Source of the DNA: Peiella sedimenti
GTDB taxonomy: Bacteria > Pseudomonadota > Alphaproteobacteria > Caulobacterales > Caulobacteraceae
Reading direction: 5' to 3'
Assembly: GCF_030504955.1 (NCBI RefSeq)
Contig: NZ_JAUKTR010000006.1
Span: forward strand, 124,001 to 188,000
DNA length: 64,000 nucleotides
Shown here: one piece after another, positions 41,057-49,268 of the stretch
Layout of the letters: every line of letters begins with the position of its first letter
Numbering within the stretch: the first letter of the stretch is position 1
Notes under the pieces: model-generated
Told to the model about the DNA's origin: nothing
What the model saw: the letters and a program-made list of their open reading frames with translations, nothing else
Databases searched by the model: none
Made by a program: the position numbers and the translations under genes

Positions 41057-41529
41057 TGGGCGTCCGGTATGCATGGAAGCCGGGGTCGCGCATCAACCTG
41101 GACGCCGAGAAGGCCGGGCGGGAGTTGGAGGACATCCGCAAGCAGTCCGGCGGCGCCCTGACACAGGAGGCCGTGGTCGAGCGGGCCCGGAGCGCGAACA
41201 GCGTCCTGCACTCGCACTTCACCTGGGAGGACGCCGAGGCGGCCGAGAAGTGGCGGCTCAGTCAGGCTGGTGACCTGATCAGGGCCATCGTCATCGACGT
41301 GTCGCGGTCCAACGTGGAGGAATCGAAGCTCCTCCGGGCCTTCGTCAACGTCGAGCAGAAGGGCCAGCGCCACTACACGTCCACGGTCGTTGCGCTGAGC
41401 GATATAGATCTCCGCGCACAGGTGTTGCGTCGGGCGTGGGAAGAACTGGAGGCGTGGCGCCAGCGCCATGCCGAACTGGTGGAGTTCGCGAGGGTCTTCT
41501 CGGCCATCGACGAGACGAAACGGGCCTGA
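41056..41529 (+). CDS. conserved phage protein, unknown function
   Basis: 157 aa: YAWKPGSRINLDAEKAGRELEDI, SANSVLHSHFTWEDAEAAEKWRLSQAGDLIRAI and SDIDLRAQVLRRAWEELEAWRQRHAEL (read in parts). It is commonly the partner of the preceding gene in phages; function unknown. ATG overlaps the previous stop by 1 nt. Confidence 0.65.
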   Translation: MGVRYAWKPGSRINLDAEKAGRELEDIRKQSGGALTQEAVVERARSANSVLHSHFTWEDAEAAEKWRLSQAGDLIRAIVIDVSRSNVEESKLLRAFVNVEQKGQRHYTSTVVALSDIDLRAQVLRRAWEELEAWRQRHAELVEFARVFSAIDETKRA

Positions 41530-41750
41530 GCCCGAGGGTTACGCCGAGAGTTACCTACAACCTCGGGCCGCTTCGGCGGAGCATGGCAGGCAAGGCGAGG
41601 CAAGGCCGGTTCTGGCCTGGCGTGGCCGGGCATGGTGAGGCGCGGCAGGCAAGGCATGTCTAGGTCAGGCGTGTCATGGCGTGGCGGGCCCCCGCAAGGC
41701 CATCAGGGGCGGTTCTTCGGAGCCGCCCCACTCTTTTGGGCGGAGGCTCC
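41530..41750. other. repetitive leader before tape measure with two competing hairpins
   Basis: 41580-41690 is a run of degenerate GGCAAGGC / GGCATGGC / GGCGTGGC units with no gene. It is followed by hairpin A, 41706-41729, a 10-bp stem closed by a C(TTCG)G tetraloop. Hairpin B (41719-41728 with 41738-41750: GGAGCC-GCCC/GGGC-GGCTCC) shares the 3' arm of A and covers part of the GGAGG ribosome-binding site (41742-41746). Confidence 0.55.
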
Positions 41751-44408
41751 ATGCCAGCAAATGAAGACAGGTTGTTGGTCAGGATCGAGGCCAACGCCCG
41801 GCAGTTCGAGCAAGCGCTCAAGCGCGTCAACCGCTCGCTGGACCAGTCCACGGCCCAGAACCGGCGAATGCTGGCCCAGATGCAGCGGGACACGGAGCGG
41901 GCGTCGTCGCGCATCTGGTCGAGCCTGGGCGATGGGTTGCGTCGGGAGATCGCCAGCCTGGCCCCGATCTTGGCTGGAGCCTTCTCCGCCCAGCAGGTTC
42001 TTCAGTACGCCGACAGCTGGACCTCGGGGCGCAACGCCTTGGCGGCCGCCGGCGTGGCCACAGAGGACTTGGCGAGGCGCCAGGAAGAACTCGTCGACGT
42101 TGCTAACGACAGCCGCTCGTCGACTGCGGGCACTTTGGCGCTCTACCAGCGGCTTACCCTGGCTACCTCTGAACTGGGCCTGTCGCAGCGAGAGGTTCTT
42201 CGGCTCACGAGCCTGCTGAACAAGTCATTCGCCTCATCAGGCGCCTCAAGCCAAGAGGCCGCCTCGGCGGCGCTCCAACTATCCCAAGCGCTAGCCTCTG
42301 GAGTGCTCCAAGGCGACGAACTGAGGGCGCTCAGGGAGTCGGCGCCACAGGTAGCTCAGATCATCGCCCGCTCCATGGGGGTTTCCGTCGGAGCGCTGAA
42401 GCGCCTGGGGGCAGAGGGGCGGATCACCGCGGATGTGATTGTGCGCGCTCTGCTGGGGGCGGGCGAGCAGATCGAGGAGCAGTTCGACCGAACCACCATG
42501 ACGGTCGGTCAGGCCCTTCAGCGGCTCGACAATGAGCTGGGCCGTCACATTGGCCGATCTAACGAGGGGCTTTCGGCTACCGACCGGCTAGCACAGGCGA
42601 TTGTGGGGTTGGCAGATAACCTGGACACGCTCATTCCGGTGCTGACAGTCCTGGCGACTGCGATTGGTGTTCGTTATGCCGGTGCCCTGGCGGTCGCCGG
42701 TGTGCGGATGGCCGTGACTAGTGTGAACACGGCCCGCCTTACGGCCTTCAACATCGCCATGACGGCCAGCATGACAGGCGCGACCCGGGCCCAGGTCGCT
42801 CTGAACATGGCGATGGCCGCCAATCCCATAGGGCTGATCGTCACCCTTATAGCTGGCTTGACGGCGGGCCTAGTTCTCTTGGGACAGCACTTTAGCGCGA
42901 GCGCCGTGGCGTCCCGCGAACTGAACGCGGTCACGACAGCCGGGGACCAGGCGATAGCTGACTACGCGGAAGCGGTTAACCGGGCCCGCAGCGCCTCAGC
43001 ATCTGAGCGCGAGGAACTTGTCCGTAAAGCGGCCGCGCTTCGAGAGGTCACGGCGGCGCGGATCGCCGACGCGCGCGTCAACGCGCAGCGCAGGATCGAC
43101 GAGGCCAGGCAGGCACGGACCGAGGCTGACAGGGCAATCCAATCTGCCCAGCGCCGCCGGGCGGGCAGCGGGGAGCGATCATTTTCGAATGCGAGCAGCA
43201 TTCAAGATCAGGCGGCTTCTCGCATCGCGCAAACCCAGATCAATCAGGCTGTCCAAGCTCGACAGGATGCAGATGAGGCGATCCGAGCGTGGGAGCGACT
43301 ACAAGAGGCCATGGAGGACGTCGAACGGCCGGCGCGGTCAGCGGCGGCGGCGCCCGCTGATAGCGATGGAAGGTCGAGCCGCCGTAGTCAGGAGGACATA
43401 GAGGCGGCCCGCATTCGTCTGCGCCTACAGATGCAGCTCGACCTCGCGCGTGCACGGGGCGACGAGCGAGCCATTCGCGCACTGGAAGACCAAATGGAGG
43501 TTCATCGCCTCGCAGAGGAACTTCAGCGGCTGGAGATCGAGGGCGCTGCGGAACTGGCTCGCCAGCATGTCGCAGGCGTTCGCGCGGCTACCACGGCGGC
43601 TGAGATGGCTGAGCGGCGGGTCGAGGCTGCGGAGCGGCTGGCGGAGGCGCAGCGCGCGGCGGAGGAGTCTGTCCGTCGAATGCTCGACACGGAGGCGGAG
43701 CTGGCGCGCCTGGCCGGCGACGACCGCCGAGCGCGGAAGCTGGAGCGCGAAGCTGAACTGGCTCGCCGCATCGCAGAGTACTCAGAACGCTATGGAGCTG
43801 TTGCGGGGGCGGCGCTAGCCGTCGCAGACCAGCATCGGTTCGACGTGGCGGAGGCCGAGGGGGAGCTTCGCGACGAAGCGCAAGCCGCCGCCAAGGGCTT
43901 CGTAGACATCCTCCGCTCGGACAATATCTGGGAGGAGGCTGGCCGACGCTTCAAAGACGCAGCCTGGGATGGCGTCGAGCAGCTGTTGTCCATGGTCTGG
44001 CGGCAGTTGATGCAGAGCCAGGGCGGCGGAGGCGGCGGCTGGGCGTCGGCCATTGCTGCTGTTCTTGGCGGTGGCCGGGGGTTCCGTGGTTTTCGAGCCA
44101 ATGGCGGTCCGGTTCAGGCTGGGTCGGCCTACGTCGTCGGCGAGAAGCGGCCGGAGCTGTTCGTTCCCAATGTGTCGGGCAAGATCGTCCCGCGCATCGA
44201 CGGGATGGGCGCCGCTGGAGGCGCGCGCGCCGTGCAGCAGACCTTCATCGTCCATGCCGAGGGCTCGGTGCTGGCGGGTGAACTGGTGGCCCAGCTGCGG
44301 GCGGAGGGCGCGCAGATGGCGGTCACGGCCTATCAGGGCGCCAAGGCGACGATCCCGGCGTCCATGCGCAAACAGGCATCGCGGATGAAGGGGAGGGGCG
44401 GGCGATGA
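41751..44408 (+). CDS. tail tape measure protein
   Basis: 885 aa. Sets tail length and helps DNA delivery. N-terminal tape-measure domain (MPANEDRLLVRIEANARQFEQALKRVNRSLDQ, read in parts; then LASGVLQGDELRALRESAPQVAQIIARSMGVS), hydrophobic stretch around residues 305-400, long Ala/Glu/Arg coiled coils, and a C-terminal FRANGGPVQAGSAYVVGEKRPELFVPN motif typical of lambda H-like proteins. ATG 41751 directly behind GGAGG. Confidence 0.92.
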   Translation: MPANEDRLLVRIEANARQFEQALKRVNRSLDQSTAQNRRMLAQMQRDTERASSRIWSSLGDGLRREIASLAPILAGAFSAQQVLQYADSWTSGRNALAAAGVATEDLARRQEELVDVANDSRSSTAGTLALYQRLTLATSELGLSQREVLRLTSLLNKSFASSGASSQEAASAALQLSQALASGVLQGDELRALRESAPQVAQIIARSMGVSVGALKRLGAEGRITADVIVRALLGAGEQIEEQFDRTTMTVGQALQRLDNELGRHIGRSNEGLSATDRLAQAIVGLADNLDTLIPVLTVLATAIGVRYAGALAVAGVRMAVTSVNTARLTAFNIAMTASMTGATRAQVALNMAMAANPIGLIVTLIAGLTAGLVLLGQHFSASAVASRELNAVTTAGDQAIADYAEAVNRARSASASEREELVRKAAALREVTAARIADARVNAQRRIDEARQARTEADRAIQSAQRRRAGSGERSFSNASSIQDQAASRIAQTQINQAVQARQDADEAIRAWERLQEAMEDVERPARSAAAAPADSDGRSSRRSQEDIEAARIRLRLQMQLDLARARGDERAIRALEDQMEVHRLAEELQRLEIEGAAELARQHVAGVRAATTAAEMAERRVEAAERLAEAQRAAEESVRRMLDTEAELARLAGDDRRARKLEREAELARRIAEYSERYGAVAGAALAVADQHRFDVAEAEGELRDEAQAAAKGFVDILRSDNIWEEAGRRFKDAAWDGVEQLLSMVWRQLMQSQGGGGGGWASAIAAVLGGGRGFRGFRANGGPVQAGSAYVVGEKRPELFVPNVSGKIVPRIDGMGAAGGARAVQQTFIVHAEGSVLAGELVAQLRAEGAQMAVTAYQGAKATIPASMRKQASRMKGRGGR

Positions 44409-45013
44409 TCGACCTCCAGTCCCTGCCGCGTGGCACGACCTACACGCCCCGGCTGATCAGCAAGGGCCACGACCTGGAGTCGCGCTTCGGCGGAACGGAC
44501 ATCCGCATCAATCGGATGGGCGACCGCTGGGCCCTCGATGTGGACGTTCCGGCGATCAAGCACGCCGACTGCGGCATGGCGCTCATCGCCGACCTGAACG
44601 CGGGCTGGGCTGAGGGTGTCTCTCTGGCCTGGCCGCAGCCTGGACTTTCGATCCGGGGGCGGTCTGGCGCCGTGCTGGTGGAAGGCGGGGCCCAGACGGG
44701 CACGACGCTGAGCCTCAAGGGCGGCAAGACCGGCTTCCTGATCAAGAAGGGCCAGTTCGTATCGGTGGCCGTCACGATCACGGGCGGCACGCGGCGCTAC
44801 CTCTACCAGAGCCGCGCTGACACGCGCATCGCCGCGGACGGCACGGCTGACCTGCCGATCTGGCCGATGGTCCGCCGCTCCCCAGCAGACGAGGATGCGG
44901 TGGAAATCCTGTCTCCGAGGATCGAGGGCAAACTGATCGGCAGCGGTCAGGAATGGACCCTCGGCCGGCTGAACAGCACGGGCCTGCGCTTCACGATCCA
45001 GGAGTTCGCCTGA
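44405..45013 (+). CDS. distal/minor tail protein
   Basis: 202 aa, beta-rich (TDIRINRMGDRWALDVDVPA, GTTLSLKGGKTGFLIKKGQFVSVAVT, GSGQEWTLGRLNSTGLRFTIQEF). The place after the tape measure and the beta composition suggest a distal tail component, like the HK97/GTA minor tail proteins. Coupled on both sides. Confidence 0.7.
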   Translation: MIDLQSLPRGTTYTPRLISKGHDLESRFGGTDIRINRMGDRWALDVDVPAIKHADCGMALIADLNAGWAEGVSLAWPQPGLSIRGRSGAVLVEGGAQTGTTLSLKGGKTGFLIKKGQFVSVAVTITGGTRRYLYQSRADTRIAADGTADLPIWPMVRRSPADEDAVEILSPRIEGKLIGSGQEWTLGRLNSTGLRFTIQEFA

Positions 45014-45639
45014 TGCATGCGGACGTGATCGACGCCTTCAAGTCCGGCATCGGCACGGGCTGGCATGCGGTGGAAATCGTTTATCCGGGCTTCACGCTGC
45101 GGCTCTGCGACGGCGGTCAGATCGAAATCAACGGTGACGACTACCTGTCGGAGGATGACGACTACGGCTCGCTTGGCGAGGTCAGCACGATTTCGGATGG
45201 CGAGACGGGCGAGGCCAAGACGGTTTCGATCACGCTGAAGCCCCCCACGGAGGCCGCGCTTCTCGCTCTGACAGATCCGGCGGCCCAGCTGAGCCGCGTG
45301 ACGATCTGGTTTGGCGCGGTGGACCGTGAAACCGGCCTGATCGTGGGCGACCCCGACGGCGTGCTGGTCGGCTACCTTAACTCGGACACGATCCGCCTCG
45401 GTGACGCCCGCGAGGTCGATCTTGAGGTGGTGACGGCCGACGACTACGCCCTGGAGGGGCAGGAGGGGCAGAACCTGTCGCCCGCCTTCCTGCGGTCGAT
45501 CGACCCCACGGCGGCGGGGCTGGACCATGTGACGGGCGTTCGGCAGCGCGACTACTGGGGCGGCGCCCCTCCCAGCAGTGGCATCCGTTCGGGCGGCGGA
45601 GGCGGCGGGCGTAACGGGAGCCAGCGGGAGCAGTTCTGA
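45013..45639 (+). CDS. minor tail protein (DUF2163-like)
   Basis: 208 aa: FKSGIGTGWHAVEIVYPGFTLRLCDGGQIEINGDDYLSEDDDYGSL and TIWFGAVDRETGLIVGDPDGVLVGYLNSDTI (read in parts). Resembles tail hub/assembly proteins of GTA-like tails. The C-terminus is Gly-rich. Overlaps both neighbours by 1 nt. Confidence 0.65.
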   Translation: MHADVIDAFKSGIGTGWHAVEIVYPGFTLRLCDGGQIEINGDDYLSEDDDYGSLGEVSTISDGETGEAKTVSITLKPPTEAALLALTDPAAQLSRVTIWFGAVDRETGLIVGDPDGVLVGYLNSDTIRLGDAREVDLEVVTADDYALEGQEGQNLSPAFLRSIDPTAAGLDHVTGVRQRDYWGGAPPSSGIRSGGGGGGRNGSQREQF

Positions 45640-46061
45640 TGCTTTCGTATGGTGAGCGGGTCGCCATCGCCCAAGCAGCGGTGAACAAGTATTCAGGCCG
45701 TCCCTTTGAGTGGGGAAGGGCCGACTGTGTTCGGTTGGCGGCCTTCGTGCTTCGCGAGGCGGGGCGGCCCGTCTCGCTGACCAAGGCGGGCGCCTATTCG
45801 ACGGCCACGGGCGCACTGCGCGCCCTCAAGCGCGCGGGGTTTTCGACGCTACCGGAGGCGGTCTCTGCTCACGGGTTGGTCGAGATTGCGCCTGCGGCGG
45901 CATGGCCCGGTGATCTCATGCTGCTGCCTCAGGAGGGCGAGGGTACCTGGGGGGGGGCCTTGGTGGTCCGGCTGACCAATGGGCGCGCCTTGGGCTTCAT
46001 TGATGGGGTGGGCGCCATTTTGCAGCCCAGCGCTCTCGTGACTGCGTGGAGGCTTGGCTAA
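45639..46061 (+). CDS. NlpC/P60-like tail protein (DUF6950 type)
   Basis: 140 aa: AVNKYSGRPFEWGRADCVRLAAFVLREAGRPV has the Cys of an NlpC/P60-like papain fold, with a downstream WPGDLMLLPQEG...GGALVVRLTNGRALGFID (read in parts). Equivalent to the lambda K-type peptidoglycan hydrolase of the tail tip. Confidence 0.75.
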   Translation: MLSYGERVAIAQAAVNKYSGRPFEWGRADCVRLAAFVLREAGRPVSLTKAGAYSTATGALRALKRAGFSTLPEAVSAHGLVEIAPAAAWPGDLMLLPQEGEGTWGGALVVRLTNGRALGFIDGVGAILQPSALVTAWRLG

Positions 46062-48868
46062 TGCCTCAGGTTGCGCTCACAGCCGCTGCAGCGATCATTT
46101 CCGTCACGAAGGTGGGTCTGGTCGCGGTCGGCGTGCCGGGCACCCTCGCGGGCGCACTGGCGCCGGCCCTGCTCAAGGCTGCGGCCTATGGCGCTCTTGG
46201 GGCCGCGTCCTCTGCGCTGCTGAAGCCCAGCCTTCCCAGCAGCGTGATCGCCACGGATTGGGTAGCCGATCCGAATGCGCCGATCCCGGCCCTGGCCGGT
46301 CGGATGAAGGTTCCCGGAAACGTCGTCTATAAGCAGTCCTTCGGGCCTGAGAGGATGTACCGCGGCATCGTCGGGGTGTGGTCGGTCGGTCCGATCGAGG
46401 AAGTCGAGACGATCAAGGCAGACGGCACGGTCGCCACCTTCGGCGTGGGCGGCGCGGCCAACTCGCCGTTCAACGATAAGCTCTGGTTTTCCTACAAGAC
46501 GGGGCTCTGGTCCGACACGGCCCTGGCCAGCCCGACTGGCCTGCGCAGTTCGGCGACGATCCCCCAGTGGGGCAGCAATCACCGCCTGCCGTGCCTGGCC
46601 TCCTACATGGTCACGTTCGGGCACGACGCCAAACAGAAGGTCTGGACGCAGGGCGAACCGGAGTTCGAGGCGATCCTCAAGGGCATGCGCTGCTATGACC
46701 CCCGGAAGGACAGCACCTATCCGGGCGGGTCGGGCTCGCACCGGCTGAACGATCCCTCGACCTGGGAGTATTCGACCAACCCCGGCCTGTGGGCGCTCAA
46801 GTGGGAAATCGGCATCTGGATGGGGCCGAACAACGGCAGGCCCTATGAGGACACGCTGGCGTTGGGCCTGGGGACGCCTTGGGACGACATCCTCGTCGAT
46901 GACTTCATCGAGGCGGCCAACGTCGCGGACGCGCTGGAGTTCACCTGCGCTGGCCGCCCGACCTCCGGCGACGACAAGGATCAGGTCTTGAGGGCGTTCC
47001 TTCAGGCGGCCGGGGCGTCCCCGCGTAGCCTGGGCGGCCGTCAGGGCTGCATGATCCGCGCGTCGGAGAAGGTGAGCCTCCTGACGCTGACCCGAGACGA
47101 CATCGCGGGCGCTGTGGAGATCACGCGCAACCCGGGACGGCTGGAGCGGCTGAACACCATCATTCCGCGCTATCGGTCCGAGGCGCACGACTGGGATATG
47201 GTCCCGGCGGAGGCGGTAAGCCGAGACATCTACCTGACCGAGGACGGCGAGCGCCGCAGGTCGCGCGAGGTGGACTACCACTTCGTCACGGATCTGGATC
47301 AGGCGGCGGTCCTGGCGGCCTATGACGTGGCTGATAGCCGCGAGGGCTGGACGGGGGCCATTCCCTGCATGCCCTGGCTCCGTGACCTGGCGCCGGGCGA
47401 CTGCTTCACCGTGGACGATGATGTAGAGGTCATCGGCGGGCTCAAAATGATCGTGCTGACGCGGGACTTCGATGTCAGCACCGGGCTTGTGACGCTGGGC
47501 GTTCGGGCCGAGACTGATAGTAAGCACGCCTGGGCGGGCGGGATCACTGGCGCGGTGACGGACCCGACAGACCCCGTGGTCCCGGGCTACACCTTCCCCG
47601 CGCCAGACGCTGGAGACTGGAGCTTGGCGGCGGGGACGGGGGATTTGCCGGCGCTGGTGTTCAGCGGCGAGGTGACGAACCCCCTGGCGGCTGCGGTGCA
47701 GTTCGCCTACCGGCTTGACGGGGCGGCGGACTGGATACCCGCTGCGCAAACAGGCGCCAACGTGGAGGAAATCGCGGTCCCGCTACTCACTGGCGGCGAC
47801 TGGGAGGGCGCGGTCCGATACCAGTCAGACCAGTCCGGCGTCTGGGGCGCGTGGCTTGAGCTGGGCCCGGTTACGGTCGGGGGGCTTGTTCCCACTGACT
47901 GGACCGACATCACAAGCCGTCCGGGCTGGGTGACGGACGGGCGCGTTCCGGCTGGCCTCGATGGTTCCGGCAACCTGATCTCGACGGTCTCGGCCACGGC
48001 CCGGAACGCTTCGAACCTGGTCTATCGCTCTACTGGAAGCATCGACTTCACCGGGGACGCCAACGCGACCAACGGGGCGAATTGGGCCACGAACCTCACG
48101 GGCCGTCCGACTGAACTCACGGACGGGCGTATCCCGACGGCACTGAACAGCTCTGGCGTTCTGCAAACGCCCATCCCCTCGTCGCTGGCGGACACGTCCA
48201 ACATCCTGCGGCGCTCCGGTGGAGGGCTGTTTACTGGCTCTCTCTCGGCGACCAATGGCGCGGACTGGTCCACGAACGTCAGCAATCGACCCGCGGAACT
48301 GACAGACGGCCGGATCACCACGGCTCTAGATGCAAGCGGCAACCTCAAGTCAACGGCGGCGGACGCGTCGGGGCTGCTGCGCGTGAGCGGTACAGGCGGA
48401 CTGGCGGGCGCGCTGGCGACGAAGGACGAGGCCACGGTTCAGGCTTACGGCAAGCTGGCCAGCAACACGGCCCTGTCGACCAGCTTCACGACCGTTGCCT
48501 CGGCATCCCTCGCCTGCGACGGGCGGCTGGTGCAGGTCTTTGCGGGCATCAGCATCAGCAACGCGGGGGCTTCAGGCACGGCTCGCGCCATCATCGAGCA
48601 CGAGCGCCAGGGCTCGCCCGGAACCTGGGACATGATCGCTAGCGACTCCTGGGACATCGACGCCGGCACCGTCTCTGACCCGGTCATCCTGGATAAGGTG
48701 TCGCTGGCGGGTCACATGCTGCCGCCGGTGACGACGCCGGGCGTGCCCGAGACGCACAACTTCCGCCTTCGTCTGGACGCCACCCACGCGAACATGACGG
48801 CGCTGGCCACGGCCGCGTCCTCGACCGGCATCCTGAACAACGCCCTATCGGTCTACCACCCCGGCTGA
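46061..48868 (+). CDS. tail tip / host specificity protein
   Basis: 935 aa. The N-terminal membrane-active looking region (ALTAAAAIISVTKVGLVAVGVPGTLAGALAP, read in parts), then PIPALAGRMKVPGNVVYKQSFGPERMYRGIVGVWSVGPI and fibronectin-like domains. The C-terminal third carries repeats of the type W-(A/S)TN(L/V)-x-RP-x-ELTDGRI-x-TAL-x-(S/A)SG at about residues 620-780, common in alphaproteobacterial tail fibres. Starts at ATG 46061 in TAATG. Confidence 0.85.
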   Translation: MPQVALTAAAAIISVTKVGLVAVGVPGTLAGALAPALLKAAAYGALGAASSALLKPSLPSSVIATDWVADPNAPIPALAGRMKVPGNVVYKQSFGPERMYRGIVGVWSVGPIEEVETIKADGTVATFGVGGAANSPFNDKLWFSYKTGLWSDTALASPTGLRSSATIPQWGSNHRLPCLASYMVTFGHDAKQKVWTQGEPEFEAILKGMRCYDPRKDSTYPGGSGSHRLNDPSTWEYSTNPGLWALKWEIGIWMGPNNGRPYEDTLALGLGTPWDDILVDDFIEAANVADALEFTCAGRPTSGDDKDQVLRAFLQAAGASPRSLGGRQGCMIRASEKVSLLTLTRDDIAGAVEITRNPGRLERLNTIIPRYRSEAHDWDMVPAEAVSRDIYLTEDGERRRSREVDYHFVTDLDQAAVLAAYDVADSREGWTGAIPCMPWLRDLAPGDCFTVDDDVEVIGGLKMIVLTRDFDVSTGLVTLGVRAETDSKHAWAGGITGAVTDPTDPVVPGYTFPAPDAGDWSLAAGTGDLPALVFSGEVTNPLAAAVQFAYRLDGAADWIPAAQTGANVEEIAVPLLTGGDWEGAVRYQSDQSGVWGAWLELGPVTVGGLVPTDWTDITSRPGWVTDGRVPAGLDGSGNLISTVSATARNASNLVYRSTGSIDFTGDANATNGANWATNLTGRPTELTDGRIPTALNSSGVLQTPIPSSLADTSNILRRSGGGLFTGSLSATNGADWSTNVSNRPAELTDGRITTALDASGNLKSTAADASGLLRVSGTGGLAGALATKDEATVQAYGKLASNTALSTSFTTVASASLACDGRLVQVFAGISISNAGASGTARAIIEHERQGSPGTWDMIASDSWDIDAGTVSDPVILDKVSLAGHMLPPVTTPGVPETHNFRLRLDATHANMTALATAASSTGILNNALSVYHPG

Positions 48869-48890
48869 CCCCCACAATCGGAGCCTTTCC

Positions 48891-49268
48891 ATGAGCTGTT
48901 GCTTCACGGCGGTGCGCGTCTGCCTGCGCATGGACGACTGGTCAGAGGGGGTGATGACCGTCGCCGATGCGGACGGGAACGCTACCGACCTGACCGGCGT
49001 CAGCGCCATCAGTTGCGCCTTCAAGCTGAATGACGACGACGGCGCCACTCAGTTCACGCTCAGCCTCCAGACCACGGACGTGGAGGGCTTCCGCATCCTG
49101 AGCCCCCCCATGCTGGGGCAGGTGGCTGTCGTGATTTCCCCCACGACCAAGGCGACGGTCGCCGACGACACCGGATGCGCGGTGCTGCGCGGCAGCCTGA
49201 AGATCACGTGGCCTAACGGCCGCACCAGCTCCCGCCCCCTTGAACTGCAACTCGACGGAGTCGCCTGA
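48891..49268 (+). CDS. tail-tip accessory protein, unknown
   Basis: 125 aa, beta-rich with DWSEGVMTVADADGNATDLTGVSAISCAFKLNDDD and LRGSLKITWPNGRTSSRPLELQLDG (read in parts). Resembles BppU-like baseplate N-domains in composition only. Coupled to the fibre gene. Confidence 0.55.
   Translation: MSCCFTAVRVCLRMDDWSEGVMTVADADGNATDLTGVSAISCAFKLNDDDGATQFTLSLQTTDVEGFRILSPPMLGQVAVVISPTTKATVADDTGCAVLRGSLKITWPNGRTSSRPLELQLDGVA

Noticed and set aside
46058..47749. 563-aa minus-strand open frame over the tail tip gene
   Set aside because: Antisense shadow; the plus strand carries a typical tail protein.
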